Under the pieces are notes generated by a model. The model saw only the letters and a list, made by a program, of their open reading frames with translations. It had not been told where the DNA came from and made no database searches. Shown here piece by piece: positions 52,087 to 62,699 of a DNA stretch of 64,000 nucleotides. The translations under genes and the position numbers were made by a program. Location of the stretch: assembly GCA_944386055.1 (NCBI GenBank), contig CALWZP010000012.1:1-64000 (forward strand), given 5' to 3'. Within the stretch, counting starts at the first letter, position 1, and each line of letters begins with the position of its first letter. Origin of the DNA: an uncultured Oscillospiraceae bacterium. GTDB taxonomy: Bacteria > Bacillota > Clostridia > Oscillospirales > Oscillospiraceae.

Positions 52087-53481
<1,395 letters not shown>

Positions 53482-53521
53482 AACTGATCCTCTCCACTTC
53501 TTATTTTTTCAAAGTATGTCC

Positions 53522-53549
53522 AGTATAGCAGTTTTTTTCACTTTTGCAA
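53522..53549 (-). promoter_or_regulatory. Promoter of asnS
   Basis: Minus strand: TTGCAA (53544-53549), 16-bp spacer, TATACT (53522-53527). Confidence 0.7.
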
Positions 53550-53688
53550 GGGGGAGGGCGGTTTTCTCCGTACCCGGCGGGGAAACTCCGGCAAAAAAAT
53601 CGCCCGGCGTGGAAACATTTTCCGCCCGTCTGCGTCTATCTCTATGAAGGGCTCCGGCCCGCAAAACAGAAAAAGGAGGGATCCCGCA

Positions 53689-54963
53689 ATGAAGCGCATG
53701 TTGTCTCTCGCCCTGACCGCGGCCCTTTCCCTGTCGCTGCTCTCCGGCTGCGGACAGGTGGCCGCCCGGTATGAGGAGCTCACCGCCGACGCCGTGTACG
53801 CTGTAAACCACGACGGTCCCCCTGAGCTGGCCCAGGCCGTGGACCAGGCGGCCGCCTCCCTGGGGCTGGACCTGGTCCGGGCGGTCCGGGCGGAGGGGGA
53901 GCCGTCCCCGCTCCTCTCCCCCCTCTCCATCCTGCTGGCATTGTCCATGGCGGCCAACGGGGCGGAGGGGGATACCCTGGCGCAGATGGAGGCGGTCCTG
54001 TCCGGCGGGTCCGGGCTGGATGTCCTCAACGCTGTCTGCCAGGAGCTGACCCGGACCTATGAGGAGCTGGGGGGCTCTACGGAGTGCTCCGTCGCCAACA
54101 GCCTGTGGGTGGACCCGGAGGGCCAGATCCGGGAGGACTTCATCGGCCGGTGTGCGGGCATCTTTGACGCCCAGGTGTTCTCCGCCCAGCTGTCCGCCCC
54201 CGGCATCGTCCCCGCCCTCAACGGCTGGGTGTCCGACCACACCAACAAGATGATCCCCCGCATCGTAGACCAGCCCTTTGATGAGAGTACCGCCGCCCTG
54301 CTGGTCAACGCCCTGTACCTGAAAAACACCTGGTCCGTCGAGTTCGACCCCCTGGACACCGCGGAGCGGACCTTTACCCACGCCGGCGGGGAGACGGAGG
54401 AGATGGACTTCCTGCGCCACTTTGACCGGTCTTTCCCCTATCTGGAGACGGAGGACAGCGTGGGGGCTTTGCTGCCCTATGACGATGGGCGGCTGGCCTT
54501 TCTGGCCCTGATGCCGGCGGAGGTCGGGGCCGACTTCGGCGCTTGGCTGGACGCCCTCACCGGCGAGGAGCTGTCCCGGCTGGTCCGGTCCGCCGGGGAG
54601 GGGGAGGATACCCTCTTCCTCCGACTTACCCTGCCCAAGTTCGAGGCGGAGTGGCACGGGGAGCTGCAGGACATCCTGTCCGCCCTGGGACTGGACCTGG
54701 CCTTCGATGGGGACCGGGCCGACTTCTCCCGGATGGGGGAGTACCCCGGCGGCTATTCCCTCGGCCAGGTCATCCACGCCGCCAGGATCGAGGTGAACGA
54801 GAGGGGCACCGAGGCGGCAGCAGCCACGGTGGTGGCCGCCTCTGACGCCGCCGCCCCCATGGAGGAGCCGGAGGGCATCGAGCTGGACTTCGACCGCCCC
54901 TTCCTCTACGGCATCGTGGACCTGGAGAACGGGGTGCCCCTGTTTCTGGGGACCTTTGAGTGA
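53689..54963 (+). CDS. Serpin-family protease inhibitor, lipoprotein
   Basis: 424 residues: signal peptide with lipobox LLSGC near 18-22, then the serpin fold (SPLSILLALSMAANGAEGDT near 84, NALYLKNTW, FDRPFLYGI near the end). The reactive-loop hinge NERGTEAAAATVV near 370-382 fits inhibitory serpins, and counting 17 residues from E371 puts P1 at about Ala387, suggesting an elastase-like target. The protein is anchored outside the cell. AGGAGGGA precedes ATG 53689. Confidence 0.9.
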   Translation: MKRMLSLALTAALSLSLLSGCGQVAARYEELTADAVYAVNHDGPPELAQAVDQAAASLGLDLVRAVRAEGEPSPLLSPLSILLALSMAANGAEGDTLAQMEAVLSGGSGLDVLNAVCQELTRTYEELGGSTECSVANSLWVDPEGQIREDFIGRCAGIFDAQVFSAQLSAPGIVPALNGWVSDHTNKMIPRIVDQPFDESTAALLVNALYLKNTWSVEFDPLDTAERTFTHAGGETEEMDFLRHFDRSFPYLETEDSVGALLPYDDGRLAFLALMPAEVGADFGAWLDALTGEELSRLVRSAGEGEDTLFLRLTLPKFEAEWHGELQDILSALGLDLAFDGDRADFSRMGEYPGGYSLGQVIHAARIEVNERGTEAAAATVVAASDAAAPMEEPEGIELDFDRPFLYGIVDLENGVPLFLGTFE

Positions 54964-54987
54964 GTTCGGCAGAAACAGCATAAAACT

Positions 54988-55022
54988 CGCCCCGGGCCGG
55001 TCCAAGGGACCGGCCCGGGGCG
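54988..55022. terminator. Terminator after the serpin gene
   Basis: A 16-bp stem CGCCCCGGGCCGGTCC with complement and a 3-nt loop; T-rich on both sides, between convergent genes. Confidence 0.85.
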
Positions 55023-55047
55023 TTTCCGTCTGAATCCATTCTTTCGG

Positions 55048-55437
55048 TTATCCAGGAGCAGGCCGGCGCAGCCGCCGGGAGATCGCCCAGACGGCCCAGG
55101 CGGCCAGACAGCCCAGCACCGGTGCGGTGCACCACCAGCCGAAGAGGATCCACGCCAGGACATACCACTCGGCGGTGATCAGGAACCACAGCCCGGGGAG
55201 GATCAACAGGACGGCGGGCAGGAGGATGCGCCAGCGCACCTTCGCCGTCCGGCACAGGAGCAGCTCCAGCAGGAACATGGGAACGAAGTGGGAATACAGC
55301 AGCAGGAGCTGATGGACTGGGGGGATGTTCATGGGGAGCTCCCGGAAGGCCGCGGCAAAGATCACGGCGTAAGCCGCAAAGGCGGCAAGGGTGAGCGCCG
55401 GCAGGACAACAGTTCCTTTTCTCTTCCCATGGGCCAT
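55048..55437 (-). CDS. Small membrane protein, unknown
   Basis: 129 residues, about four hydrophobic segments, with basic ends. I recognise no family. GAGGTG lies 5 nt before the ATG. The next gene upstream (55467-55991) is on the same strand 29 nt away, so they probably form one unit. Confidence 0.65.
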   Translation of the reverse strand: MAHGKRKGTVVLPALTLAAFAAYAVIFAAAFRELPMNIPPVHQLLLLYSHFVPMFLLELLLCRTAKVRWRILLPAVLLILPGLWFLITAEWYVLAWILFGWWCTAPVLGCLAAWAVWAISRRLRRPAPG

Positions 55438-55466
55438 GATGACACCTCATTTCAGCTGAAAAATAT

Positions 55467-55991
55467 TCAGTACATGGGAAGAAAGAACAGCCACGGCGCG
55501 GTGACGACGGCCAGGGCCAGGGCGATGACATGCCTCTCCCGGGGGGTGAGCAGGGCGCACCCCTTCATGGCCCGCCGGTCGAAGAGGTAGATGCACATAC
55601 CCGCCAGCGCCACCCCCGCCAGGGTCCAGGCGAAGGCCGCCGGATGGGCGAAGGGGTCGTGCATGATGTGGCCCAGGGTGTTCTCCCAGGCAGACAGGGC
55701 GGCGGAGGACTCCCCCGCCGTTCCCCACGCCATCACAAAGGCGGGGACCAGCCCCAGGAACATCCACGCCACCCCTATGGCGTCGGCGGCAAAGCCCAGC
55801 AGCCAGAGCTTCCACCAAAGGGCCTTCACCACCGCGCCCTTGCCCTGGTGCTTCAGAGCGGCCAGGGCGATGAGGAGCACGGCGCAGTCCACCGCCAGGT
55901 TGCCGGGGAGGACGAGGAGCCACACCTGGGGAAACAGAACCAGCATCCAGATGGGCAGGATCACATTATATAGCCGTATCTCACGCTTCAT
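55467..55991 (-). CDS. Membrane protein, unknown
   Basis: 174 residues with five or so hydrophobic segments (VILPIWMLVLFPQVWLLVLPG near 10; AFAWTLAGVALAGMCIYLF near 120). No family recognised. The ATG at 55991 has GAGAGGAGGG upstream; the longer in-frame reading to 56165 is GC-rich non-coding sequence. Confidence 0.65.
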   Translation of the reverse strand: MKREIRLYNVILPIWMLVLFPQVWLLVLPGNLAVDCAVLLIALAALKHQGKGAVVKALWWKLWLLGFAADAIGVAWMFLGLVPAFVMAWGTAGESSAALSAWENTLGHIMHDPFAHPAAFAWTLAGVALAGMCIYLFDRRAMKGCALLTPRERHVIALALAVVTAPWLFFLPMY

Positions 55992-56072
55992 GGGGCCCTC
56001 CTCTCCCGCAAAAGCCTTTCCTTCCGGCCCTACCATACCACGGCCCGGGCCCTGCTGTCCAGCGGGAGCGGA

Positions 56073-56100
56073 CCGACGGTCGCCCGGGGGCGACCGTCGG
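56073..56100. other. Hairpin after the esterase-like gene
   Basis: A perfect 12-bp stem CCGACGGTCGCC with complement, CGGG loop, no T-tract; possible end of the minus-strand transcript. Confidence 0.5.
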
Positions 56101-56112
56101 CGGGGAAGGGGG

Positions 56113-57363
56113 TCACTCCAGCAGGGTGGTGGGGGTGACGGCGCGGTAGAGGAGCATGGCGTCATAGGTCTCGGCGGGGACCACCGTGGTGGTGTAGGCG
56201 ACCCGGAAGAGGGTCAGGGGTCTGGCCAGACCGGCGTTGAGGGTGGTGAAGGCCTGCTCCCGGCCCAGCGCCTCCGCCCACGCCCCGTCGGCGGAGGCGG
56301 CGGCAAAGTCCAGATAGAACCGGTCCCCGTCAAAGTACTGGAACTGCCCGGTCAGGTCGTTGGTGTTGTGTACCTCCACCACCTCGAAGCCGCCGTCGGC
56401 GGTGCGGGAGTGGAAGCGGGTGTCCGCGGCGTCGGTGCCGATGGCGAAGTAGCTCTCTCCCAGCGCCTCGTCCAGCCGCTCCCCCAGGCAGCGGTACCCC
56501 GCCACAGAGGTCTTTCCGATGTGCCCGTTGTGGCCGTTGAGAAACAGCGGGCCGTCCTCCCACCACTCCAAAAACCACAGCACCTTCTCCGCCATGTACC
56601 CGTCCCGCACGGCGTTGTAGTCGCCGCTGCTCCGCACATCGCAGCAGGCGTAGATGCTCCGGGCGCACTCCCGGGCCAGGAGGAAGGCCTCCTCCCCCAC
56701 GGCGGCGGTGAACTCCTCCCGCCGGGCGTCCAGCTCCTCCGTCAGGGCCTGGGCGTCCGCCATCCCCTGCCGGAGCGCCGTCCCGTCCAGACTGGCGGCG
56801 GACTCGTCGGTGAGGGGGGCGAAGGCCGCCCGGTAAGTCTCCGCCAGGCCGGGCGCAGCCCGGTCCAGCACCGAGAGGAGGTAGTCCCGGCTCCCACCGA
56901 AGTACTGGATGTCCGCCCCGAAGAACCGCAGGTCCTCTCCCGGAGCGGCGGTCTCGTTATATGCCCGCATCCAGTCCAGCAGATCGGCCAGCTCTCGGGT
57001 GCGGTAGACGGCGAAGCCCAGCGCCCCGATGGCATCCTCCGAGGTGCCGTCCCCGCCGTGGATGCACTCGTCTACCTTCAGCGCCCCGCCGAAGTCCCCC
57101 TCGATGAGGAAGACCCGGCAGCCGCTGTCCTCCACCAGGGCGCGGAACACCTCCTCCTTGGCCTGATGGTACTCCGCCGCGCCGTGGCTGGCTTCCCCCA
57201 GCCCCACCACCCGGACTTCCGCCGGGAGGGTCAGGGCGGACAGGTCGGTCTGTACCAGGGAGAGGTCCGCCTCCGGGACGGAGGCCTGTCCGCCGCAGAC
57301 GGACAGCAGGGCCAGACAGCACGCCGCCGCCAGGGCGGCGGAGCAAAGCTGTCTCAATTTCAT
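56113..57363 (-). CDS. Erythromycin-esterase-like secreted protein
   Basis: 416 residues, N-terminal signal sequence with a hydrophobic stretch and LLSVC near 20 (possible lipobox). The body matches the erythromycin esterase superfamily: GLGEASHGAAEYHQAKE near 56-72, LIEGDFGGA near 87, FFGADIQYF near 148 and NGHNGHIGK near 270. True macrolide esterases (EreA/B) share this fold, but most relatives in Clostridia have no shown resistance role. GAGGTG stands 6 nt before ATG 57363. Confidence 0.82.
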   Translation of the reverse strand: MKLRQLCSAALAAACCLALLSVCGGQASVPEADLSLVQTDLSALTLPAEVRVVGLGEASHGAAEYHQAKEEVFRALVEDSGCRVFLIEGDFGGALKVDECIHGGDGTSEDAIGALGFAVYRTRELADLLDWMRAYNETAAPGEDLRFFGADIQYFGGSRDYLLSVLDRAAPGLAETYRAAFAPLTDESAASLDGTALRQGMADAQALTEELDARREEFTAAVGEEAFLLARECARSIYACCDVRSSGDYNAVRDGYMAEKVLWFLEWWEDGPLFLNGHNGHIGKTSVAGYRCLGERLDEALGESYFAIGTDAADTRFHSRTADGGFEVVEVHNTNDLTGQFQYFDGDRFYLDFAAASADGAWAEALGREQAFTTLNAGLARPLTLFRVAYTTTVVPAETYDAMLLYRAVTPTTLLE

Positions 57364-57467
57364 GGAAAACACCTCGCAGATGGTTTTTCGCCCGAAAGGG
57401 CGAGTTCCCCGGCGCAGGGGCGGCCTCCTATCGCGGACAGTCCGCTGTCCTGAGGCTTGTGCTTTTT

Positions 57468-58260
57468 GTTTCGCCTGAGGGCGAGGTACTTTCTCCGCGG
57501 GTCGAAAGTACCCAAAGACGCGTTCAAGGACCAAGGTCCTTGAAAATCTCCTTTCATGGTGACTTGATGGCGGATGCCGCTCCATTCGGCGCACCAAATC
57601 GAATGGGCTCTCTCCCGCGTGCTGCCGCCCCCTGGTGGGGGGCGCTCTCCTCTGCGCCCAACGGAGGAGCGCCTCACCCCGGCGGGGGCCTGGGACGGGG
57701 TGCAGGATGCGGGCGGGTCTGGGAAGCGCCCCTACATTTGAGGCAGGTTTGCGTGGCGCGTGAGAAGGTGAATCGGCCCAAGGGGCCGAGATCGCGCTCG
57801 CAGGCGCATCAAGGTGAATGGCCCCGAATCCCCCAGAGAGGGTCCCCTGGGGGATTCGGGGCCAACCGCCGCATAGCGGCGGCTCTTAGGCCGAGATGAA
57901 GCTGGCCTGGGCCACGACCTCGGCACGCACACGACACGGCCCAAATGACGGGCCGGATCGTCCAAGCCCCCTTGAAAAGGGGGCTGTCGCCGCCGTCAGG
58001 CGGTGACTGGGGGGTTCTCGTCTACTGCCGGGGCCGCGGAGAAAGTCGGAGGAAGAAACCCTCCGTCACGGCTTCGCCGTGCCACCTCCCTTTTCAAGGG
58101 AGGTTTTTTGAGGACCGGCGGGCCGAATCGTCCCCCGCGCCCCCTGAGCGGCTCTTTGGTGACTTTCTGGCCGTCCAGAAGTCACTCCGCCCGCAGGCGG
58201 ATATCCCTTCTAAACCCACCCACCACCCAATTTTGGGATAGGGGCTTCGTCCCTATGACC
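57468..58260. repeat. Left arm of long mirrored inverted repeats
   Basis: No credible gene in 57364-58351. Three modules pair, inverted, with the right arm: a (57468 to about 57740), b (57962-58109) and c (58141-58260). Module a holds the palindrome GGTACTTTC...GAAAGTACC and TCAAGGACC/GGTCCTTGA; b holds CCCCCTTGAAAAGGGGG and the palindromic CACGGCTTCGCCGTG; c holds GTGACTTTCTGG/CCAGAAGTCAC. About 220 bp between a and b (with a GGCCCCGAATCCCCC hairpin) has no counterpart on the right. Confidence 0.88.
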
Positions 58261-58351
58261 CTATGTGGGGGCAAGCCCCCACACCCCCCGGGCGGACAAT
58301 GTCCGCCCCTACAAGGGGCGGGATATGCGGGCCGGTGAGAGCATCGCTCCC

Positions 58352-59086
58352 CTACGCCCGTACCACCGCCCGGAGGAGAGACCAGACCGACCACACCGCC
58401 AGCGCCGCCACCGCCGCGATCACCACGGGGATGAGCCAGGGCAGGGAGGGGAGGCGGCTCCAGGGCAGGAGGTTGCCCCCCAGGATGACCACCAGCCACA
58501 CCCCCCACAGCAGCCAGAAGGCCCGGCGGCCCAGACGCTGTACCAGCGCCCCGGCGATGATCCCCACCACCGCGCAGCCCAGGGCGATGAGCAGCCACGC
58601 CCACCAGGGGAAGCTCCCCGTCACGATGAGCAGGTTGGGGTCTGGCTCTACCATAGGCGCTCCGGGGGCCGGCGCGGGGAGGGCACGCCCCTCGGTTCCC
58701 ACGGCGTACCCGGGTGCTCCCGCCAGGGCGGTCCACAGCGGGGGCGCCGCCCACCGCTCCAGGGCGGTCAGCAGGACGCTGAGTCCGAACAGGGCATACC
58801 CCTCGGTGACGATCACGGCCAGCACCGTCCCCAGGGACCGGCGCCGGGTGCGCCCGAAGCGCAGGAGCATCTCAAAGGAGGACAGAGTGTGGGAATAGGC
58901 CAGGATGAACAGGGCAACCCCCGCCACGACGGGCAGCACATATCCGGAGATCGTGGGGGCGGTGTCCGGCAGGACGGCCGCCAGCACCACGGCGGTGACC
59001 AGGTGGATGGCCGCGAAGGTCACCGCCACCCCCAGAAGTCCCCCCAGCAGCCAGCCGCGGCAGAGGGAGATCAGTTTTCTGTACAT
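58352..59086 (-). CDS. ABC exporter membrane subunit (distal)
   Basis: 244 residues with six or so hydrophobic segments (LLGGLLGVAVTFAAIHLVTAVVLAA near 13; WWAWLLIALGCAVVGIIAGAL near 162). Family not clearly recognised, but it is the last gene of a GntR-ATPase-membrane-membrane unit like YtrABC, so it is probably a permease half. AAAGGAG precedes the ATG by 8 nt. Confidence 0.72.
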   Translation of the reverse strand: MYRKLISLCRGWLLGGLLGVAVTFAAIHLVTAVVLAAVLPDTAPTISGYVLPVVAGVALFILAYSHTLSSFEMLLRFGRTRRRSLGTVLAVIVTEGYALFGLSVLLTALERWAAPPLWTALAGAPGYAVGTEGRALPAPAPGAPMVEPDPNLLIVTGSFPWWAWLLIALGCAVVGIIAGALVQRLGRRAFWLLWGVWLVVILGGNLLPWSRLPSLPWLIPVVIAAVAALAVWSVWSLLRAVVRA

Positions 59087-59102
59087 GTCGGCATCTCCTT
59101 TC

Positions 59103-59762
59103 TCAGCGCACCACGGCCCGGAGCACCCAGCGCCCGGTGAGCAGAAGAAACAGGACGCTCAGCCCCCCGAGGATCAGGTACAGCGCCACGGGCAGCACCC
59201 CGAGAGGGGTCTCCAGGGCGGCGGCGGGGATCATGACGGCCACGAAGACCAAGCCGGAGGCCAGGGCCCAGAACAGCGCGATCAGGATGACCCCCAGCAC
59301 CTTGTGCCCCAGCATCAAAAGCCCCGCAAAGGCCCCCGCCCCCTGGGCGAGCAGGTAGACCAGCGCCAGCATGGGCCAGCTGACGGGGGAGATGGAGAGG
59401 AGGAGCATCACGCCGTAGGTGTCCCTGTCTGTCCAGCCCGCCAGGGCGGGGACCATGGCGGTGAGGACGGTGAGGGCCACGCACACGATGGTCCCCAGGA
59501 GAAAGCCCCCTACCATGGATGCCGCCAGGTCGTGCCGCCTGGCACCCATGGACAGGGCCAGGCTGACGCCGCTGGTGGTGAAGGAGGCGGCGAAGACGAA
59601 CAGCAGCACCACCACCACGAGGGGGAGGGCGGTGTAGTAGCTCCGGAAAAATGAGATGTCCCCCCAAAAGCCCAGCAGGAGGGACACCGCCGCGAAGAGC
59701 AGGGAGACCCCCGCAGCCGGCAGCAGGTGGAGCCGCAGGAGGAAGCGCATACACCGTTTCAT
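59103..59762 (-). CDS. ABC exporter membrane subunit (proximal)
   Basis: 219 residues, six hydrophobic segments; contains ALSMGARRHDLAASMVGGF near 70-88, a polar loop seen in ABC-2-like permeases that contact the ATPase. It lies between the ATPase gene (16 nt away) and another membrane gene (16 nt away). Role as exporter permease inferred from context. Confidence 0.72.
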   Translation of the reverse strand: MKRCMRFLLRLHLLPAAGVSLLFAAVSLLLGFWGDISFFRSYYTALPLVVVVLLFVFAASFTTSGVSLALSMGARRHDLAASMVGGFLLGTIVCVALTVLTAMVPALAGWTDRDTYGVMLLLSISPVSWPMLALVYLLAQGAGAFAGLLMLGHKVLGVILIALFWALASGLVFVAVMIPAAALETPLGVLPVALYLILGGLSVLFLLLTGRWVLRAVVR

Positions 59763-59778
59763 GGCGCCTCGCCCCCTC

Positions 59779-60675
59779 TCACAGCTCGTCCCCGTGGCCG
59801 CACAGGGCCACGAAGACCTTTTGAAGGTTCATGGGCACCAGGTCCACATCCCCCGCCCCGGCGGCGGCCGAGAGGGCCGCCGGCTCCCCCCGGACGGCGC
59901 AGGTCTTCCGCCGGCCCATCTGCTGGGTGGAGAGCACCTGCAGCCCCCGGCAGGCCAGGTCCACCTCGTCCTCCCGGCCGGTGAGGTAGGCGAACTGGGC
60001 CACCAGCTCCTCGGTGGGGCAGTTCTCCAGGATCCTCCCCTGGTCCAGGATGATCACATCCTCGAACACCGAGGCGGCCTCCTCGATGATGTGGGTGGAG
60101 ACGATGAAGGTGCGGCCGGTCTGGCCGTAGTCCTCCAGCAGCAGGCGGTAGAACCGCTCCCGCATCACCACATCCAGCCCCGCCACCGGCTCGTCCAGGA
60201 TGGTGATGGGCGCCCGGCTGGCCAGGGCGATGAGGATGGTGACCATGGACATCTGCCCCTTGGACAGCTGGAAGATCTTCTTTTTGGGGTCCAGCTGGAA
60301 CTCCTCCAGCAGCCGCCGGGCGTAGTCCCCGTCCCAGTGGGGGAGGAAGTCCTCCGCGGCCCGGAGGTACTGCTTCACCCGCTGGGCGTTCTGGCCGGAG
60401 ACCAGGGTGGCCTGCAGCTCCCGGGAGAAGCACAGATGGTCCAGCGCCCACTGGTTCTCCCACACCGGCTGCCCGTCATAGGTGACGGCGCCGGCGTCCA
60501 TGGTGTTCTGGGCGGTGAGGATGCCCAGCAGGGTGGTCTTGCCTGCCCCGTTGCGGCCGATGAGGCCGTAGATCTTTCCCGGCTGGATGGTCAGGTCCAG
60601 CCCGCTGAGCACCGTGTTCTGCCCATAGGACTTGCATACCCCTTCGGCTTTGAGCACGCCGGTCTCGTTCATCAT
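59779..60675 (-). CDS. ABC transporter ATPase, YtrB/bacitracin-export type
   Basis: 298 residues. Walker A GLIGRNGAGKTTLL near 38-51, signature QLSKGQMSM near 136 (LSKGQ in place of LSGGQ, common in this exporter group), Walker B ITILDEPVAGLD near 157, and the switch His in STHIIEEA. AAGGAG is 8 nt before ATG 60675; it starts 3 nt after the GntR stop. It probably exports a peptide, drug or lipid. Confidence 0.9.
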   Translation of the reverse strand: MMNETGVLKAEGVCKSYGQNTVLSGLDLTIQPGKIYGLIGRNGAGKTTLLGILTAQNTMDAGAVTYDGQPVWENQWALDHLCFSRELQATLVSGQNAQRVKQYLRAAEDFLPHWDGDYARRLLEEFQLDPKKKIFQLSKGQMSMVTILIALASRAPITILDEPVAGLDVVMRERFYRLLLEDYGQTGRTFIVSTHIIEEAASVFEDVIILDQGRILENCPTEELVAQFAYLTGREDEVDLACRGLQVLSTQQMGRRKTCAVRGEPAALSAAAGAGDVDLVPMNLQKVFVALCGHGDEL

Positions 60676-60678
60676 CGT

Positions 60679-61053
60679 TCATTCTCCTTCCTGGGCGGCT
60701 TTCGCCACCATGTCCAGCAGCGCCTGGCTGCTCAGCTTTAGGGAGCGGCCCTCCCGCACCAGCGGGCGGACATAGCTGTCATAAAAGGCCGCCCGGCGCT
60801 TCTCCAGCACCTTTTCCCCCGCGCCGGGGGAGACGAACATCCCAATGCCCCGGCGCTTGTAGAGCACCCCGTCCCCCACCAGCAGGTTGATGCCCTTGGC
60901 CGCGGTGGCGGGGTTGATGTTGTAGGCCCGGGCCAGCTCGTTGGTGGAGGGGACCTGCTCCTCCTCCCGGTAGACCCCCCGGAGGATGTCGTCCTCCAGC
61001 ATTTGGGCGATCTGCAGATAGATCAGCGACTGGTCGCTGAGCGTTCCGTGCAC
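60679..61053 (-). CDS. GntR-family (YtrA subfamily) regulator
   Basis: 124 residues: winged helix-turn-helix (YLQIAQMLEDDILRGVYREEEQVPSTNELARAYNINPATAAKGINLL in sections near 11-58) and only a short tail, as in YtrA-type repressors of ABC exporter operons. GTG 61053 has GGAGG 7 nt upstream; a longer reading begins inside the promoter. It is first in the operon and probably represses it. Confidence 0.88.
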   Translation of the reverse strand: MHGTLSDQSLIYLQIAQMLEDDILRGVYREEEQVPSTNELARAYNINPATAAKGINLLVGDGVLYKRRGIGMFVSPGAGEKVLEKRRAAFYDSYVRPLVREGRSLKLSSQALLDMVAKAAQEGE

Positions 61054-61079
61054 GGGACCACCTCCTTGTGAAGTACATT

Positions 61080-61129
61080 GGTTCATTACTTGTGTAATTA
61101 ACCATAGCACTGAAAGCGCGTATTGTCAA
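61080..61129 (-). promoter_or_regulatory. Promoter and operator of the GntR-ABC operon
   Basis: Minus strand: TTGACA (61124-61129), 17-bp spacer, TATGGT (61101-61106). A 24-bp dyad (GGTTCATTAC, TTGT, GTAATTAACC; 61080-61103, one mismatch) overlaps the -10, a fitting GntR operator. Confidence 0.8.
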
Positions 61130-61231
61130 GAGGGAGACTGATATTTTATTTTGAGGGCGCTCCGCCCGCGGTCCTCTCTTTGTAGGGGCGGGTCCCAGAC
61201 CCGCCCACACCCCTGGGCTGTGCCCTCACGG

Positions 61232-62258
61232 GGTTCATAGGGGCGAAGCCCCTATCCCGAAATTGGATGGTGGGCGGGTTTAGATATCCGCCTGCGGGCG
61301 GAGTGACTTTCTGGATGGCCAGAAAGTCACCAAAGAGCCGCTCAGGGGGAGCGGGCACGGAGACCGCGCCCTCCGCGATGCTGCGGGCGGGTCTCCTCAC
61401 GCCCCGCTCCCCCTGAGAACCCCCATTACGGGGGACGGGAGACCCGTACTGTGGGCCTGGCGGTCACGACCGGCGCGAGGGGATCGAAGGGCGCGGCGGT
61501 CCCCCTTCCGGCCCACTGGGGCCTGGCTTGGGCGGAGAATGGCGGCCTCTGCCCCCGCAGGGCGCGCCTGGCCTGGCACATACCACCAAGCGGGGCGGTG
61601 AGGAGGGGAGCGGAGGTTTTCCGTGCTGGACGATGGCTGGGGCGGGAATCGGAGCTCTCCGCATTTGACCGATACCCCGGCGACCTCGGTGCTGCGCGCC
61701 ATCGGTTCGGGGGCATGGCTTTGGGGATGCTGCTCCCCATCCGCGGGGCGCGCCGAGTCGTCGCACTCCACGCACCCCCCAATGCAGGGACCGGTATCCT
61801 TAGTGGCCCGCCACCCCCAAAAACCTCCCTTGAAAAGGGAGGTGGCACGGCGAAGCCGTGGCGGAGGGTTTCTTCCTCCGTCTCTCTCCGCAGCCCCGGC
61901 AGGAGACGAGAAACCCCCAGTCACCGCCTTTGGCGGCGACAGCCCCCTTTTCAAGGGGGCTTGGACGGGGACCCACCGATTCCCGCCCCTTTGTAGGGGC
62001 GGGTCCCAGACCCGCCCGCTCTGTATCCCTCCCCAGGTCACTGCCGAGGTAAGGCGCTCCTCCGTCGGGCGCAGAGGGAAGTGACCACTGCCAGGGGGCG
62101 GCAGCAGGCGGGACAGAGTCCATTCGATTCCATGCGCCGAATGGAGCGGCCCCCGTCCTCAGGACACCATGAAAGGGGATTTTCAAGGACCTTGGTCCTT
62201 GAGCGCGTCTTTGGTTCCTTTCTGCGCGCGCAGAAAGGAACTCGCCCTCAGGCGAAAC
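61232..62258. repeat. Right arm of long mirrored inverted repeats
   Basis: No credible gene in 61140-62354. Inverted counterparts of the left arm in mirrored order: c' (61232-61349), b' (61819-61964), a' (61984-62258). In a' the palindrome is GTTCCTTTCT...AGAAAGGAAC, so stem bases changed together relative to the left copy. About 470 bp between c' and b' (61350-61818) has no counterpart on the left and holds no supported gene. Confidence 0.88.
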
Positions 62259-62354
62259 AACGGTACGGGCCGCAGGGCCGTGGAGCGCCCACAAAAGAAG
62301 AATTGCCCCCGCCCCACTGGCGGTGGGGACGGAGGCGTGAGACTTTGCGTTCGA

Positions 62355-62666
62355 TCATCCCCGCTTTTGCCGGGCCTGGTACAGCAGGGACAGCCCGCAG
62401 CCCAGGAACAGGCCCAGGATGATGGGGATAGAGACCGCCGCTGCTGCGGCATATCCGGGGGCGAGCAGCCAGAGGAGGAGCGCGCTGCCGGCGGAGAGGG
62501 CGCCGCCCCGGTCCAGTGTGCATAAGAGCAGCCAGATCAGATACAGGAGGAAGGGGACAGACCGGACGATCAGCCGCCGGGAGATCAGGCACAGGAAGAA
62601 CTCCGCCGCCGCAGCGCCCAGCAGGAAGCTCAGAAAGAGCCCGAGAAGGCCATCGCCCCAGAACAT
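62355..62666 (-). CDS. Small membrane protein, unknown
   Basis: 103 residues, three or four hydrophobic segments. Unrecognised. GGGAG is 9 nt before ATG 62666; it lies 33 nt after the DUF3021-like gene and likely belongs to the same transcript. Confidence 0.7.
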   Translation of the reverse strand: MFWGDGLLGLFLSFLLGAAAAEFFLCLISRRLIVRSVPFLLYLIWLLLCTLDRGGALSAGSALLLWLLAPGYAAAAAVSIPIILGLFLGCGLSLLYQARQKRG

Positions 62667-62699
62667 CTTATCACGCTCCCTTTGATGTCCGCAGACCCT

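Noticed and set aside
56113-57363. Macrolide resistance gene
   Set aside because: Only superfamily-level similarity to erythromycin esterases; many such secreted relatives have no resistance role, so no resistance is claimed.
57364-58351. Open frames in the repeat arms (also 61140-62354)
   Set aside because: They lie in inverted-repeat modules, have no ribosome binding sites and give low-complexity Pro/Arg-rich products in several frames at once.
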